DNA from: Amoebophrya sp. A120
Taxonomy: Eukaryota; Sar; Dinophyceae; Syndiniales; Amoebophryaceae
Length of the DNA stretch: 64,000 bases
Assembly: GCA_905178155.1 (NCBI GenBank)
Contig: CAJINV010000010.1
Span: 2,748,587-2,812,586 of the forward strand
Direction of reading: 5' to 3'
Part shown: positions 44,217-56,100 of the stretch, in pieces
Layout of the letters: every line of letters starts with the position of its first letter
How positions within the stretch are numbered: position 1 is the stretch's first letter
The notes under the pieces: generated by a model
Database searches by the model: none
What the model saw: only the letters and a program-made list of their open reading frames with translations
Told to the model about the DNA's origin: nothing
Made by a program: the position numbers and the translations under genes

Positions 44217-46223
44217 TTAAAACTGCACTCCAGATTGAAATGAAAGTAGGTCGGCTGCGCAACAGTGTTTCTTGGTTCGATTTGATACAGACAGGAACTG
44301 CTCCCACTGAGTCCAGACCGGGCAAAAGTCCTCCTCTTGAAGGCTTTGTGGATCTTGAACCTTAGTCGCCTGCGGAGCAGTGGCGTTTCGGGAGTTTTTC
44401 GTTTCGGCGCTGCATTGCTTGCAACAGGCGGACAGCTTGACGTCGTTCTTGGGATTGGGTAAATCTTCATTGTTTGCCACGACGGAACTATTTGTTCCTG
44501 CCATCTTCCTCCAAGAAGTAGATTTCCTCGCGAATATCCTGCGAGAAAATGCCGCTCTTTTTTGTTCGTCCGCTTGTCCTCGTTGCAAACGCGCCCGCAG
44601 TCGCTCCGCCTCCTTTGTCGCTAGCTGTAGGTACTTAACCAGGCCCGCATTGGTGCTTCTAGCAGCGTCCAATTTTTGCGCAACGCCATTTCTCTCCTGC
44701 AGAAACTTCTCGCGGGAAATTAAAGTCGTCTGCAATTTTTCCTCGAGCGACTGCGCCTGCTGCTTGTACTGGTTGCGGGACTTCAGTAAAGCGAGCACTT
44801 GGTAGCGAAACTCTTCGTGCGACGTCGGTATCAGACTCATCATGGCAGCCGGCGGCGACGCGACGCAGATTCCAGCGGGGTCTTCGAAGTCGGATGTTGC
44901 TGGAGCAGAGAAACCGTGCTGATCAAACAAGTTCTGTTTTTCTGGAGAAGTAAAACTCACTCCACTTCTCTTGGTCCCACAACCTCTCGCCGTTGAGCGT
45001 TCCCTGGCCGGTTCCTGCGTGTGTCGGAAGAACATGTTCCAGAGCCGAAACTTAGCAATGTCCCGTTGCTCGACCACGACGTCACCTGCAGAAAATGCAC
45101 CCACGTTCTTCGCAAGGAAAAGGAAGTTCGTCGTCGCTTCTTGTAGCTTCATTTCCTGGACTCTGGAGCGGAGATCCTCGTTTTCCTTGACTGCTGTCGC
45201 CAAGTACTTAACCAGAGCCGGAGAGTGGGGGCCCACGGTGGCGTCGTTCAAACCACAACTCAGTGCTAGCTTTTCGGAACTGGCGCGCATGGTCTGCAGC
45301 TCACCGCGCAAGACGTCGCGGGACCGGACCAGGGCCTCGTATTTTGGCGTCAAGAACTCCACCCGGTCTTTCTGCGCCTGGTGCTTCTTCCGCAGCTCGT
45401 CGTGCGATTTGACTAGTGCAACATATGTTTCGTGCAGTACTTCGGGATACGCGAGCAGCTGCACTTCGTCGGCTAGAATCGGTGCGCGGCGAGCTTCTTC
45501 CTGCTCCAGAAGATCCAGTTTGACCTTCAGAAAGTAGGAGAGACCCCAGTCGTAGTTCCGAAGCTCGGTGAAGGAGTCGCCTAGCAGGGAATCCCACGAG
45601 GGCTCCTCGGCGATGGTCCCGTCGCGCGGGAATTTTCTGTGCAATGCTCGGACGTGGGTGAGCAACCCGGACAAAAGCGGGGTCGCAATCGTAGCAACGT
45701 GCGGCGAAACCTGCGTCCGCGGCAAGTGGACTTCCCCACTTGCCGGGAATGTTGCGTCGAAGCAACTGTCTGCGCCGGCGCTGCCGATTTTCCCCTGATA
45801 CGATTCCTCGTCCTCCTCGCGCGCAAGCCCCGTGCCTGACAACTTTTCATTTACCTGCCCGTGTTGCTTGATGTAGCCGTCCAAAATACGTCGGAATCCA
45901 TATCCAGTGTGCAGGTTTAGTAGCGCGAAGCGAGGGGCAGTAACCTCTACGAGCTCGGTCAATTCGCCCAACTGTTCTGCGGGCAGGCGAGGCGCTTCGG
46001 TCGGGAAGGCCTTCACAAACGATGACAACAACTCCTTCACGTCTTCGATTGGGTGTTGAAAGCCACGTTCGCCAGCAAGAATCTTGTTTACCGTTGCGGA
46101 TGAGCAGGTTGCGACGACTGCAAGAAGTGCATCGAGGTCGATTATTGTGGACGGAAATATGCAAAATAAAATTCTGCTGTGTAGTACCCACGTTGTGATG
46201 AAGATGCCATTTCCATAGTTCAT
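44217..46223 (-). CDS. Coiled-coil family protein, paralogue 2
   Basis: Intronless, 668 residues, family not recognised. N-terminal hydrophobic segment (FITTWVLHSRILFCIF), then IDLDALLAVVATCSSATVNK and FPASGEVHLPRTQVSPHV / THVRALHRKFPRDGTIAEEP, shared with paralogue 1. The second half is largely coiled coil (LHETYVALVKSHDELRKKHQ, LEEKLQTTLISREKFLQERN, GLVKYLQLATKEAERLRARL). A C-terminal CPVWTQWEQFLSVS block is shared with paralogue 3. An internal repeat LVKYLATAVKENEDLRSRV / LVKYLQLATKEAERLRARL is visible. Confidence 0.7.
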   Translation of the reverse strand: MNYGNGIFITTWVLHSRILFCIFPSTIIDLDALLAVVATCSSATVNKILAGERGFQHPIEDVKELLSSFVKAFPTEAPRLPAEQLGELTELVEVTAPRFALLNLHTGYGFRRILDGYIKQHGQVNEKLSGTGLAREEDEESYQGKIGSAGADSCFDATFPASGEVHLPRTQVSPHVATIATPLLSGLLTHVRALHRKFPRDGTIAEEPSWDSLLGDSFTELRNYDWGLSYFLKVKLDLLEQEEARRAPILADEVQLLAYPEVLHETYVALVKSHDELRKKHQAQKDRVEFLTPKYEALVRSRDVLRGELQTMRASSEKLALSCGLNDATVGPHSPALVKYLATAVKENEDLRSRVQEMKLQEATTNFLFLAKNVGAFSAGDVVVEQRDIAKFRLWNMFFRHTQEPARERSTARGCGTKRSGVSFTSPEKQNLFDQHGFSAPATSDFEDPAGICVASPPAAMMSLIPTSHEEFRYQVLALLKSRNQYKQQAQSLEEKLQTTLISREKFLQERNGVAQKLDAARSTNAGLVKYLQLATKEAERLRARLQRGQADEQKRAAFSRRIFARKSTSWRKMAGTNSSVVANNEDLPNPKNDVKLSACCKQCSAETKNSRNATAPQATKVQDPQSLQEEDFCPVWTQWEQFLSVSNRTKKHCCAADLLSFQSGVQF

Positions 46224-46868
46224 TCTCGCAGCAAGCTGACTTCAGAAAACCTGTAAGTACTCCGCTTGTGGTAGCAATCAGATCGACACGAACCTTTGCT
46301 CACACGACACGAGAACCAAGAGATGAAACCGATCATGACCTTCTGGTCTTTCCGACTTGAAAGATGTCAACCCCAAATAGATTCAGTCGGGGTCGTCTGC
46401 GTCGCTGTATATTTTTCTTGACGTCCAGCTGTATATTTTTCTTGACGTCTTGCATGACAAGCCTGCACTATTAAGTACAAAGCAAAATTTGCATCGCATA
46501 TTTTTGTTTACTGGCAGGGTCGGTTCTCTGTTGCGGGCTTCGGCAGCGGTCGGTACTCCTGAGAAGTCGTTCCCGGGGCTAGCGTCGTTATCCTTCTGGC
46601 CAGGGGAGGTGTTTGGGCAATATTGAATCGAAGAGCTCAGTTACGGAAAATTCGCTCAAACGACCAATGCTTCAGCATCTCCAAGGAAGACATAGAGAGA
46701 TGTTTTCTCATCCCGCCACCCTTATTCTTGCCGTGTCTCCATGTCAAAATGTTGACCATTCGCAGCAAACAAACCTTCAAAAAATGCTAAAGGAAGACAA
46801 GCAGAAGCTACGTACTTACACCCAAGTAGTTTGGTCGTTTGAGCAGAGCGCTAAACTGTTTCGATTCA
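46224..46868. other. Intergenic stretch
   Basis: Between paralogues 2 and 3. No gene seen; a duplicated GTATATTTTTCTTGACGTC (about 46408 and 46430) is the only repeat noted. Confidence 0.45.
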
Positions 46869-48379
46869 TCATTGTGATACCATTGAAAACATTTCCCAGT
46901 GCTGCCAGACCGGACAAGTTCCGTTTAGGATCGATGAATTCGAGAACAGCGCCGCGCCGTGAGACGATGTGTGGCCACTGGTCAGTGGCGCGTAATTCCC
47001 CGCTGCTGCGACGGTACCTTCCACCTGATCCGGCATTCTCAGGGATGAAGCTGGAGGAGTCTCCAATGCGGCACCTGGACATCCGACGGCCGCGCCATCT
47101 TGTGCTGCTTGTTTCTTTTGCGCGGCAGCTTGTTGTCGCTGCAGCAGTATCCTTGTCCGCAACAGTTTGGTTTCCTTCGTCGCTAGTTGTAAGTGCTTTT
47201 CGAGTATCCACTGCAGCAAAAGCATCAGCACATCCTTGTGTACTACAACTTGCAGTATGTAGATGTACCGCATGAGCATGACATGTTGACTTTTTTTTCG
47301 TTTTTGTATTGAAAGTAAGCAGCATCACAAATTGCATTTTTCCTATATGAGAAAATTCGAATTTGTATTGCGATTTATACTAGATAGCAGTGCGACACTT
47401 TTCCTGCATTGCATATCCAGGGAGTCGTTCGACCGATCCACAGCATTTTTCTGCTCCCGCAACTCTGAAACCGATTGCAGTGCACGTCGTAATTTCAGCT
47501 GGACGACCTGCAACTCGTTCCGGAGAACCGTTTTTGATAGGGTGGTCCAGCGCAAATCGCTCTGACATTCTGCGAGGTCATCTGCACCCGACTCGCCGAA
47601 TCGGATCTCGACCTTGGGGCAGACAAACCCTTGGGCGGCTGGAAATGGGTTCCCCTGTGCGGCCGCGCACTGCTGCTGCTGCGCCCCCTCAGTGGAAGAG
47701 GAGGATGTAAAATTCAGTTCCCGCCCCCTCCAGCGGTAGGGGGGCGGCGGGAGCCCGAAATTGCCGCCGACGGTTTCCCACACTCCGTATAGCACCGCCA
47801 TGTCGGCATCCATCTGCTGCAACACGGTCTCGGACAAACCGAACGTCGTCTTGGCGACGTGATGTTGCAGCTGTGTCACCGGTATCCAGTGCAAGATACG
47901 TGTTGGTCTGGGTCTGGAGATGAAACACAAATCACACGGTTTGTGTTGCTGATGTTTGCATTCATCGCGCCCTGCCTCTTGTCAGTACGGTAAAAAACTA
48001 CAAGAAATGAGTATGATGATGTACTAGTGCACGACAAGTTGTTGGCTTCCGCCTATTGTGATATTACTCATTGCCACGAATTCTCCTAATCAAATTTTAC
48101 AAAATCGCATGACAAACTGCCCTCCCACAAGGACGAAGAACTCACCAACCCTTTTCCTGCAAGACAGATTTGGTTGAGGTTTGCATACCATGAGTCTCGC
48201 ATCAGCATCACAAATTCAATTCCTTATGCTATTTCCGACCCAGACTACGTATATATTTGCAATGCGTAGTCTGTCGCTCCAGTAGCTGCTTTTCGCTGAT
48301 TGCGGATGCCAGGAAGTTGGCTAGGGTGGACGCGAGTTTAGAATTGTCAGCGGCCTGCTTTTCCGCCAAGGAGGGAGAC
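46869..48379 (-). CDS. Coiled-coil family protein, paralogue 3, with two introners
   Basis: 3' part of a gene; the first visible exon starts at 48379 after a CAG acceptor. It encodes LASTLANFLASAISEKQLLE, then (after the introner at 47883) TFGLSETVLQQMDADMAVLY and a coiled coil, then (after the introner at 47205) EKHLQLATKETKLLRTRIL and a stop at 46869. EKHLQLATKETKLLR and CPVWQHWEMFSMVS match the C-terminus of paralogue 2. The upstream exon is not identified; the U-box gene just upstream on the same strand could be its 5' part if its apparent stop is intronic. Confidence 0.6.
47205..47415. mobile_element. Introner, family B, diverged (211 bp)
   Basis: Begins TATCCACTGCAGCAAAAGCA and ends CTGCATTGCATA; terminal repeats are partly degraded. 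Flanks TCGAG (47200-47204) and TCCAG (47416-47420), four of five matching. Removal restores the frame GAC TCC CTG GA|A AAG CAC. Confidence 0.75.
47883..48268. mobile_element. Introner, family A, long variant (386 bp)
   Basis: Begins TATCCAGTGC with TGGTCTGGGTCTGG and ends GACCCAGACTACG...TTTGCAATGCGTA. It is about 120 bp longer than its relatives and its flanking repeat is poor (CAGAC against GTGAC on the minus strand). The exact ends are uncertain by a few bases. Confidence 0.65.
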
Positions 48380-48445
48380 CTGATAGTTTTTTGAAAATGT
48401 GTATGTGAGGAAGCGATGCAATTGAAATTCTGATGATGTCAGCCC

Positions 48446-48991
48446 CTACTCGTCTTCTATTTTTTGTCGTGCAAATGGAAAGTACAACACGATCATCAAG
48501 AAATCGCCGTAGTACTCAGATCCGGCCGCGGTCTTCTTGAAGACGGAAAGCCTGCTGCCGACAAGAATTCCCAGAACGAAGAAGCAGACTCCAACCAGAA
48601 GAGTCCGGATCCAAACCCCGTGGCTCTGCGCTCGAGCTCCGCGGAAAAGGTACCCGACCGTGAGTGGTTGCTCCCGAGACCAAAAGTGCAGTGCGGGCGG
48701 CGAGGAACTCGAGGAGGCAACATTTTGGGCCGCAGTCCCCTGGCCGCCTCCGTTGATCTTCTCTTTGTATTTGTCAAGCGCCCACTGGACCGCCCAGTTT
48801 CTCACCGGGTCGCCGACGAGTGGCTGGCCGCTCCTCGGGCACCGTTTCACTATCTGGCTTTCCGTACTCCGTTGCAGCGCCGATTTTTCGAACGTATGGC
48901 CGGTTGAGACGACAACCGGTTCCTCGAAAACCTCGTACGTGATAGGACACGTGAGGAGATCAGCGAACTCGTCCGGCGTCAAGCAAGCCAT
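48446..48991 (-). CDS. U-box domain membrane protein
   Basis: 181 residues. The N-terminus carries a U-box: LTCPITYEVFEEPVVVSTGH, TFEKSALQR, then CPRSGQPL and VRNWAVQWALDKYKEK, matching the family order of a hydrophobic PVI-x-GHTYE core, CP-x-TGQ and N-x-A. U-box proteins act as E3 ubiquitin ligases by binding E2 enzymes. A transmembrane segment follows near residues 128-147 (IRTLLVGVCFFVLGILVGS), so it may act at a membrane. The Met at 48991 gives a domain at the very N-terminus. The 3' end could instead splice toward the coiled-coil exons at 48379. Confidence 0.75.
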   Translation of the reverse strand: MACLTPDEFADLLTCPITYEVFEEPVVVSTGHTFEKSALQRSTESQIVKRCPRSGQPLVGDPVRNWAVQWALDKYKEKINGGGQGTAAQNVASSSSSPPALHFWSREQPLTVGYLFRGARAQSHGVWIRTLLVGVCFFVLGILVGSRLSVFKKTAAGSEYYGDFLMIVLYFPFARQKIEDE

Positions 48992-50137
48992 GTTGATGGC
49001 TCACACACGAAGATGTATCTGATGTACTTACTTGTTGGAAGTTTAGCTCTAGTTCGCTTGCAAGAATCCACTTCTAACTCCACTTTCTAATATTCTCGAA
49101 AAACACGATTAATGACGCAAATCGGGGTAATTCCCGAAACAGAGGTTCGTCGCCCTCATATGCCGAAAAGAAATTTGCACCTGTGGTCGGTGAGTTTGAT
49201 CGTTATTTGATTTTGTCACCATAAAAACTGTCTCTCCCGCAGGTTTTTCCCACTCGAATCGACAACGAAGACAACGATCACTCACAAGGACACAGACACA
49301 AGCACTCAAGAACGATAAGCCGATTTGCAGACAATTTGAGGCACGAAAAAACAGCCGACGGATAAGATATGTATCGGAGCAAAAAAAAATCCACGATACT
49401 GCAGCGAGCGAAATGTGCGATAGAAAAGGACTCTGGCCTCGAACGATCCAGAAAGACATTCAAGAAAAAGGAAAAGGCTGTGCATCCTTTCTTTCACAAC
49501 AAAAAAATGTATGGGCGAAATCAGGGCGAATGCGAAAAGTGGAAGAGCGGGACTTCTGGAACAGATCAAATTCGTGAAAGAAGGTTGTCAAAAGCTGTAA
49601 CATACAACGACCTGTTTGTAATGCGCAAGCGATCACTCAAAGAGGCGACGGCGCACTAGCCCGACCACGAGCGAAGCACAACCACAAAGGCCGCAACTGA
49701 GACAAAAAAGCGCGCGTGGCCATACTCCGGGGAAGCTTCGCGCCCCGCTGGGGAAACGGAATGAAGCGGCGCGCCAGTAAAGAACTACGAGACGAAGACG
49801 TCGCAAACATTTTCATCTCCAGTCATAGTATTCTGACGACCATGTGTAGTTTTACAACTGAAGCTTAGGGGTTCCTCACGCCGCTCAAATCAATCTGGGT
49901 GGAACCGTGACGGACGCAGGCATCATTCCTGCGATCGCCATCATTTGCCAAAACAATTTTCAATTCTACAACAAAACTTTTCATTCTCATATGTAAATCT
50001 ACATGAAATCGATGATGTTGATGTGTCAAGACACCTAAGTACTGCGAGCAGCTTGATAAGTTTTCAATCTCGTCCAACCTCCATCCAAGAAAAATACTGG
50101 ACTGCCGCCCAGTGCTGGTGTTGTACTAAATTTTTCA
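48992..50137. other. Intergenic stretch
   Basis: Between the U-box gene start and the stop of the large gene at 50138. A short GC-rich strip (49.65-49.76 kb). No gene supported. Confidence 0.4.
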
Positions 50138-53100
50138 TCAAACTGCACACGACACAAACTGGTCGCTCCCCGCCTGTCGGAAAAACGCCACTTTCCGGGA
50201 AAATTTCCAATGCTGTTTCAAAAGCGGCTATCCACAGTAAATTTCCCGTACACGTACAAATGCTGTCTCTGCATGACAAAACGTGCCTTCAATCCTAGTC
50301 TAGCATGACAAGTTGTACACTGCAAGTTAGCAAAATTTGTCATGCATTTTGTACATGTACGGGAAATTTACATTGCATACCGGCAAATCGAGTTTCAAAG
50401 TGATTGTCCGAATGAACTCCGGGGCTTGGCTATCAAATGTAAAAATGTCTGGGTCTGGAAGATTCTGAGACTTGTGATGCACGTTTTGCATGAGCCATGA
50501 TGTCTGTGATGCATGCCCTAGCATCACAGATGTTTTGAGGGTATCTTTATGCCTATTCCGCATGACAAATGCCCTCTCCGCGTAGCAAAAATCGCATTCC
50601 CCTTGCTGCTCATGCTATACAGATTTTTTTGGAATCCAAACGCAGCGTCACAAGTTGCATTCTTCCAGACCCAGACATTTTTACATTTGATATTGGCCGT
50701 CGTGGGGAGACGGCGGGGTGGAAGAGTTGTACTGATGGAGATTGTCATGGTGCCGAGAAGTAGTTGTTGCCGCCGCCGTTGCATGGCCGGGTGCTGTCGA
50801 AGAAGAAGAAGACGAACCGAACATACCGTCCTGTTGACCGTCCTGGAGAAGCCGCTGGTCTAGCGGGCGGGGGCGACTTTGTAGTCTGAATAGACAGTTT
50901 TGCACGCCACGGGACTCGCGGATCCTGATCATCTGCTGGTCGCGTATGGGGCAGGAGAAGTTGGTGGTGTGTGAAGTAAATTTTGCATAAAGAGGGGCTT
51001 TATTGGTTCCCTCACTCTAGATCTCTGTTGTACTTGTACCCTTACAACGACACCTAGACCTAACTGCTCGTACTGCCACCATGCATGACAAATCAAGTGA
51101 CCAACAAAAGAAAGCCCCAGAAACTAGACGACCAACACAAGAACAACTTCTTCCCTTCCATATTCACCCTCCGTCGCAGTAACGAGCGCTGCCTGCGCAA
51201 CCACCGGCGGCACCGGTGGTACTGTCTCCTTACCCCTCGGGTCGCGGCCCTAGGGCAGGAGTGGAGCGGACAAGAAGCCAACCGACGATCATCGTCGTTG
51301 TTACAAGAACCGCCACTTCCCGTATAATTCCCACCGTCTGTAGTACCCACTTGGACGAGGTCATCTTCCAACTCACTCCCCGGACTGCAGCCCCGGGAAA
51401 AAACCGAGGCCGAATCGGGCGGGAGCAGACGTTCGTATTGCGAAACAGGTCCGCGGTCGTTTGGCGTGGTTGTAGAGGTGCTACCGATTGTATTTGCTGT
51501 TCTTCCACCAGCAGAAGGCTGCATCATCTCATCTTTCACGGATAGCAGTATTCGTCCCCACTTTTTGTCAAATTTCGGCTTAGTAGAAGAAGCGACAGAG
51601 GGAAGTAGATCGGTTTTTTGCGACGCAAAACTCGAAGCCCCACTGGATCGGGTGGAGCTCTGACGCTTGAAAGGAACAGATGTTGAACCAGGCGTAGCGA
51701 TTCTAGAGGAAGAGGAGGAGGAAGATCCGCCCGCTATTAAAAACGAAGTGGAAGAAGAACCACCTCCCGCTCCGGTTGACGTGCCCGAACCTGTCGTTGT
51801 ACTGCCGTAGGATGTCGACAATGCCCCGGAAGACGACGACACGCTAGTACCGCTTCCCGTCGTTGAAAGTGATGCAGATTTCTTGTATGGCGCAGTATGC
51901 GATGGCTCCGCTCGTGCCACGGATGTGTTAGAAGTTGTCAAGCCATGATCTTCAACTAGTACCTGTTCAGCAGGAGAAACAGAAACACCAGTCAGCCGGT
52001 CGGCCTCTGCTTCTAGGAGGTAATCCGGGCCGCGAAAATGTTGCTCTATCGACTGGCCGGCACGACGAGCGTCACCGCTGGGACCGGAACGCCTCTCGCT
52101 CGTGGAGATCTCTTCAGGATGCAATAGCAACAGCTCGATCTCCTCGAGAAATTCCATTTTCCCGCCGCCTGCAGCGCCGCTTTCTCCGCGACCAGCTGGT
52201 CTTTCGCCGATTCGAAAACACGAATTTCTATCGCCTGGAGAGCGCTGTCGCCGAAAAAAATTTTGGAATGGCGTTCCTGTCACTAGTCGTGGTCCTGTTG
52301 ATGTTCTTCCGCCTCGACTCATAGAGGCTTCATCGTGATGCGATGATACCGACGCGACAATATCAGACATCGACCTCCGCCGGCCATCATCTCCATCCAC
52401 TTCTCTGCTAGTTGTACTGCCTCCTAGCACACTCGCAGCACTGTTCCAATCCAGGCTGTGGACCGATGCGGATTGTCCACCTGGTTCCTGTTGCGCCTGA
52501 TGTTCCGCACCAGCAGTGTTCGTGCTGGCAACAGCACCTCTATCGTGATTGTAGTAGAGGGGCGGATAAGGCGGGATGTGAAATTGATGGTAAAAATACG
52601 GAGAATCCATGGTTCGCATGATAGACTCTGCGCAGTTTCGCAGGCAGGTTTTCATGCGGGCGCGACGACTGTCGCTTCTCGCATATGCCGCATTTCTATT
52701 ATTTTCGGTGTCTTGCGTGGCAACATCCTGCGATGTTGGGCCGGATCCTGTTACTGAATCATGGGAAGCAACAACGTTACTCCCCGAAGATGAGGCGGTC
52801 ACGAGGGAAAAAAACTGCGTGTCCCGAGTGAAGCCAAGGCCCCCACTGGACGCAGTCGCACTGCTTGTCTTCCGCTCGCGTTGCAGCTTGAGTATTTCCT
52901 GTGCTCGAAGGACCTGCGCTGTTGCGGAACCGACTTTGTGCCGATCCACAGCTTCTGCATTTGGAGTGGTTCTGGAGAGGAATTTGTTGTCCCCCTGAGA
53001 CGAGGACGAGATCGGTAACATAGTCGTGAGAGCTCCGCTGCTGTCGGTGTCCAGGCTGTGCGAGCGGTGGCGGCGGTCGTAGTCGTACTCTTCCTGTGGG

Positions 53101-56100
53101 CGGGAAAGGTCTGCAGAGATGTGGTCCAATGCTCCACGACTGTCTTGCTCCTGGGCAAGCTGTTGCCGTCGCTCCTGTTCCTCACACGAGTTCACGACGA
53201 TACTCGTAAACAAGCCCGGCGGAAGCTTATACTGTTGGTTTTCGTCGCTGATGTCAACCTCTCCGCCGGAGCCACCAGCGCTTTTACTCGCCGCCCTTGC
53301 CGCGTCTAACAGACTGTTCCTGACCAGGCGAAAGTTTGTGGCCGGAGCGTAAGTTAGTGAGTAGGACGAGGTAGTGCAGCCGTTGTCTTGGCTGAAATTA
53401 TCTTGGTTGCGACTTCTGCCGCCCCGTCGGAAACTGCCGCGGCCGAAGGACGAGCTTGTTCTCGAAGATTGACCAGCACAAGTTGAGCCACTCATTTCAG
53501 TGATCAACCCAACATTCGTGGAGATTGAGTCGCTGAACTCCAAGACGTGGGTCAGAGCGTAAAGGAACAGGGCTAGTTATGCATTGCAAAAGCATCGTAC
53601 TACTAGTAGTAGTCGCATTACAAATTTTCTCAGCATGACAAATGGAATTTCTCATTCGCATTTACCTTGAGAAAGAGATTTGTCATGCATACATGCGATT
53701 TACGAGTGCGATGCTTTTGCACAGGATACCAACCCACCGTCGTCGATGACTTTCGCAGTGGCACTGGCCAGCGCCCGGGAAGAATCGGGAACTTCACCGC
53801 TGAAGAAGTTGGAGAGTAGGGTTGTTAGCGAGGAAGGGGTGGACACACTCTTGTGTCTTGTCTTCGTTGTCGGATTTATCATGTTCTCGTCCCGCGTAGA
53901 ATTTGAAAAATGCATGCTTGCTGTTGGACTAGACACTCCTCTCTTCGGCGAATCAGAAGGGTTCCAAGCGGCTCCTGCCCGCTGCGAAGACGAAACCGCA
54001 CCAGTTGAATTTCTACGCTTCGGCTTGCTTGTGCTACTGTTGTCGGTCTGACAAAGGTGTTGATCCTCTGTCGTGAAAACAACTTCGCTTCGGTCTTGCG
54101 GGGTGGTCCTGCGAGCAGTTTCCCCGAAATGTTGGAGGCTTGTGTGTGGAAGGTCCTGAACAGGATGACGATCTTCTTGTTGCAGATCTTCAGCGTTTCT
54201 TCCTGCTTTTTTTCCTCGTGCGGGGAGTGGTAAAGAGCTCGAAGAAGAAAGTTTTTGCGGTTCCTCGTCGAGTGCTGCCCGGTCGCCGACGTGTTGGTGT
54301 TCTTGCTGCCGCCGATTACGATCATCCCGCGTGATCTCTACTGCCTCTTGCTGTGGCGCGTGAGAAGATGAATGCCACCCCGCCGTGGCTGATGAACAAT
54401 GATCCGCTGCTGGTAAGCAAGACGGAGAACTCGCCGAAACGGCACTTACAGATCGTGCTGCTGCTCCCTCGGCAGGTAGTCGAGGTGTATTCATAAAAAT
54501 TCCTGATTTTGCATAACTTTCCGGCCGTGCGTCTTCCTCCGCACGACCAGTCCTCAGGTGAAAGGGATCAGAAAAAGCACGGGTATTCTTGTGTTGAATG
54601 TCGAAATCCAGTTCCGGATCGTGGCCTGCTCGATTCGGTTGATGAGCGAGCAGCGCTCCACCTGCTGTTTCAGGTGCAATCACCTGACAGGGCCTTTGTT
54701 CACCCAGTATGTCGCTGTCAAGAAAATCAGTTGGCACATCAAGCGTATTGCTCATTCCACTTCCCCGCTCGTCTCCAGTGTCACGGTCATCAGCGCCGTC
54801 ATCAGCTGCATCAGCCATCTCGACATCTTCCTTTGCAGCACCACCAGCAACGTCACCGCTTTTACCACAGTCCATTGTAAACGCGGACTCCTCCGTCGGT
54901 ATTCTGTCGTCGAGAAATTTCGCGGACAAAACTGAAGTCGCAGAAAAATCCGGCACGGTATCATATGTAAAAACGTCCCCACCCCAGAGTTCTCATGCAG
55001 ATGTGCAATGACGGGAACATTTGTAGTTTGCATCTCCATGAGAGGCATTCCCAATCGATTTTTGGAAGTTGTAATGCTGTCACCAGGATGAGACAGTGGC
55101 TTTCTTATGCGACCGCCCTTGCTAACCAGCACTACATTGCAGATGGAGGCTTGTCATGCACAACTCCCAAAGCTTGGAGGTTTGTGTTGCAGATTTACCA
55201 ACTTGACTATGGGGTGGGGACGCTTTTACATAGAATACACGGGTAACCGACTTCGCGCGTTGATGGAAGAAGAGTTTCCCGACGAGCTGCAACTCCGGCT
55301 CGTGCCGGAGGTTGTGCCAAGTCCAGAACTACTGCTCGCGGTGACACTGTTATCTTGGGCAAGATTAATATCTGCTGACGCTCGCTGGTGTTCCTCTCGT
55401 CCCAGGTGGTGACTACCTTCGTTGAAGGAGCTGCGGCTGCCTGCAGTTTCCGGTGATAATTCGTCCTGGTTCAGGTTCAGGTGGTCGTTTTCATTGATGT
55501 CATCACCGAATGTTGATGACGGCGTCGGCGTGTCGACATCCATCGTGCCGCCGCGCTCTTCCTCGTCAGCCGGAGGTGGATTCGCATCCTCGTTGCCCTC
55601 CAACTCGATTTGGTATCGTCTTGTTGCACGCTGATCGGAAAACGTTGTACCATCGAGGTAGTCCATGTCAACTGCATTTGGCACCATATTAGACCCTCGT
55701 GCTGCCGCTGCCTCGTGTTCTTGTTCAGTAGGCTCTGGTCGTTGCTGGTGTAACATCACCCGCTGCCACTTGCCTACCTGAAGCCCTGGCTCATCATCAT
55801 CTACCAAGAAATTTTCAATCCTTTGCACTGCAAGGCCGGGGAAAGTAGCTGGCCTTTGCATGATGTTTTGGAGGTTATTTTCCGTCGATGTACCATCCAC
55901 CATGGGTTCGTCCGATGGAACAAGTGGAACAAATACCGGCGCGCCAGCGAGGCCACTGTAAGGATCGTTTGCGGTTGTACTAGTTTCATCCGGGGGACCT
56001 CCTCCGAGCTGGCGGGGCACCTTGGGATTAAAGGAGCTCGGGCTCCTGCTCGCGCTTTGGCTTCGCTCCCTGTCATCCTCATTCTCAATGGGAAAAGACC

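Noticed and set aside
51093-51233. Arg/Trp-rich C-terminus of the large low-complexity protein
   Set aside because: A GTAAGG donor at 51233 and an in-phase acceptor at 50933 give a better ending; the tail is read-through into the intron.
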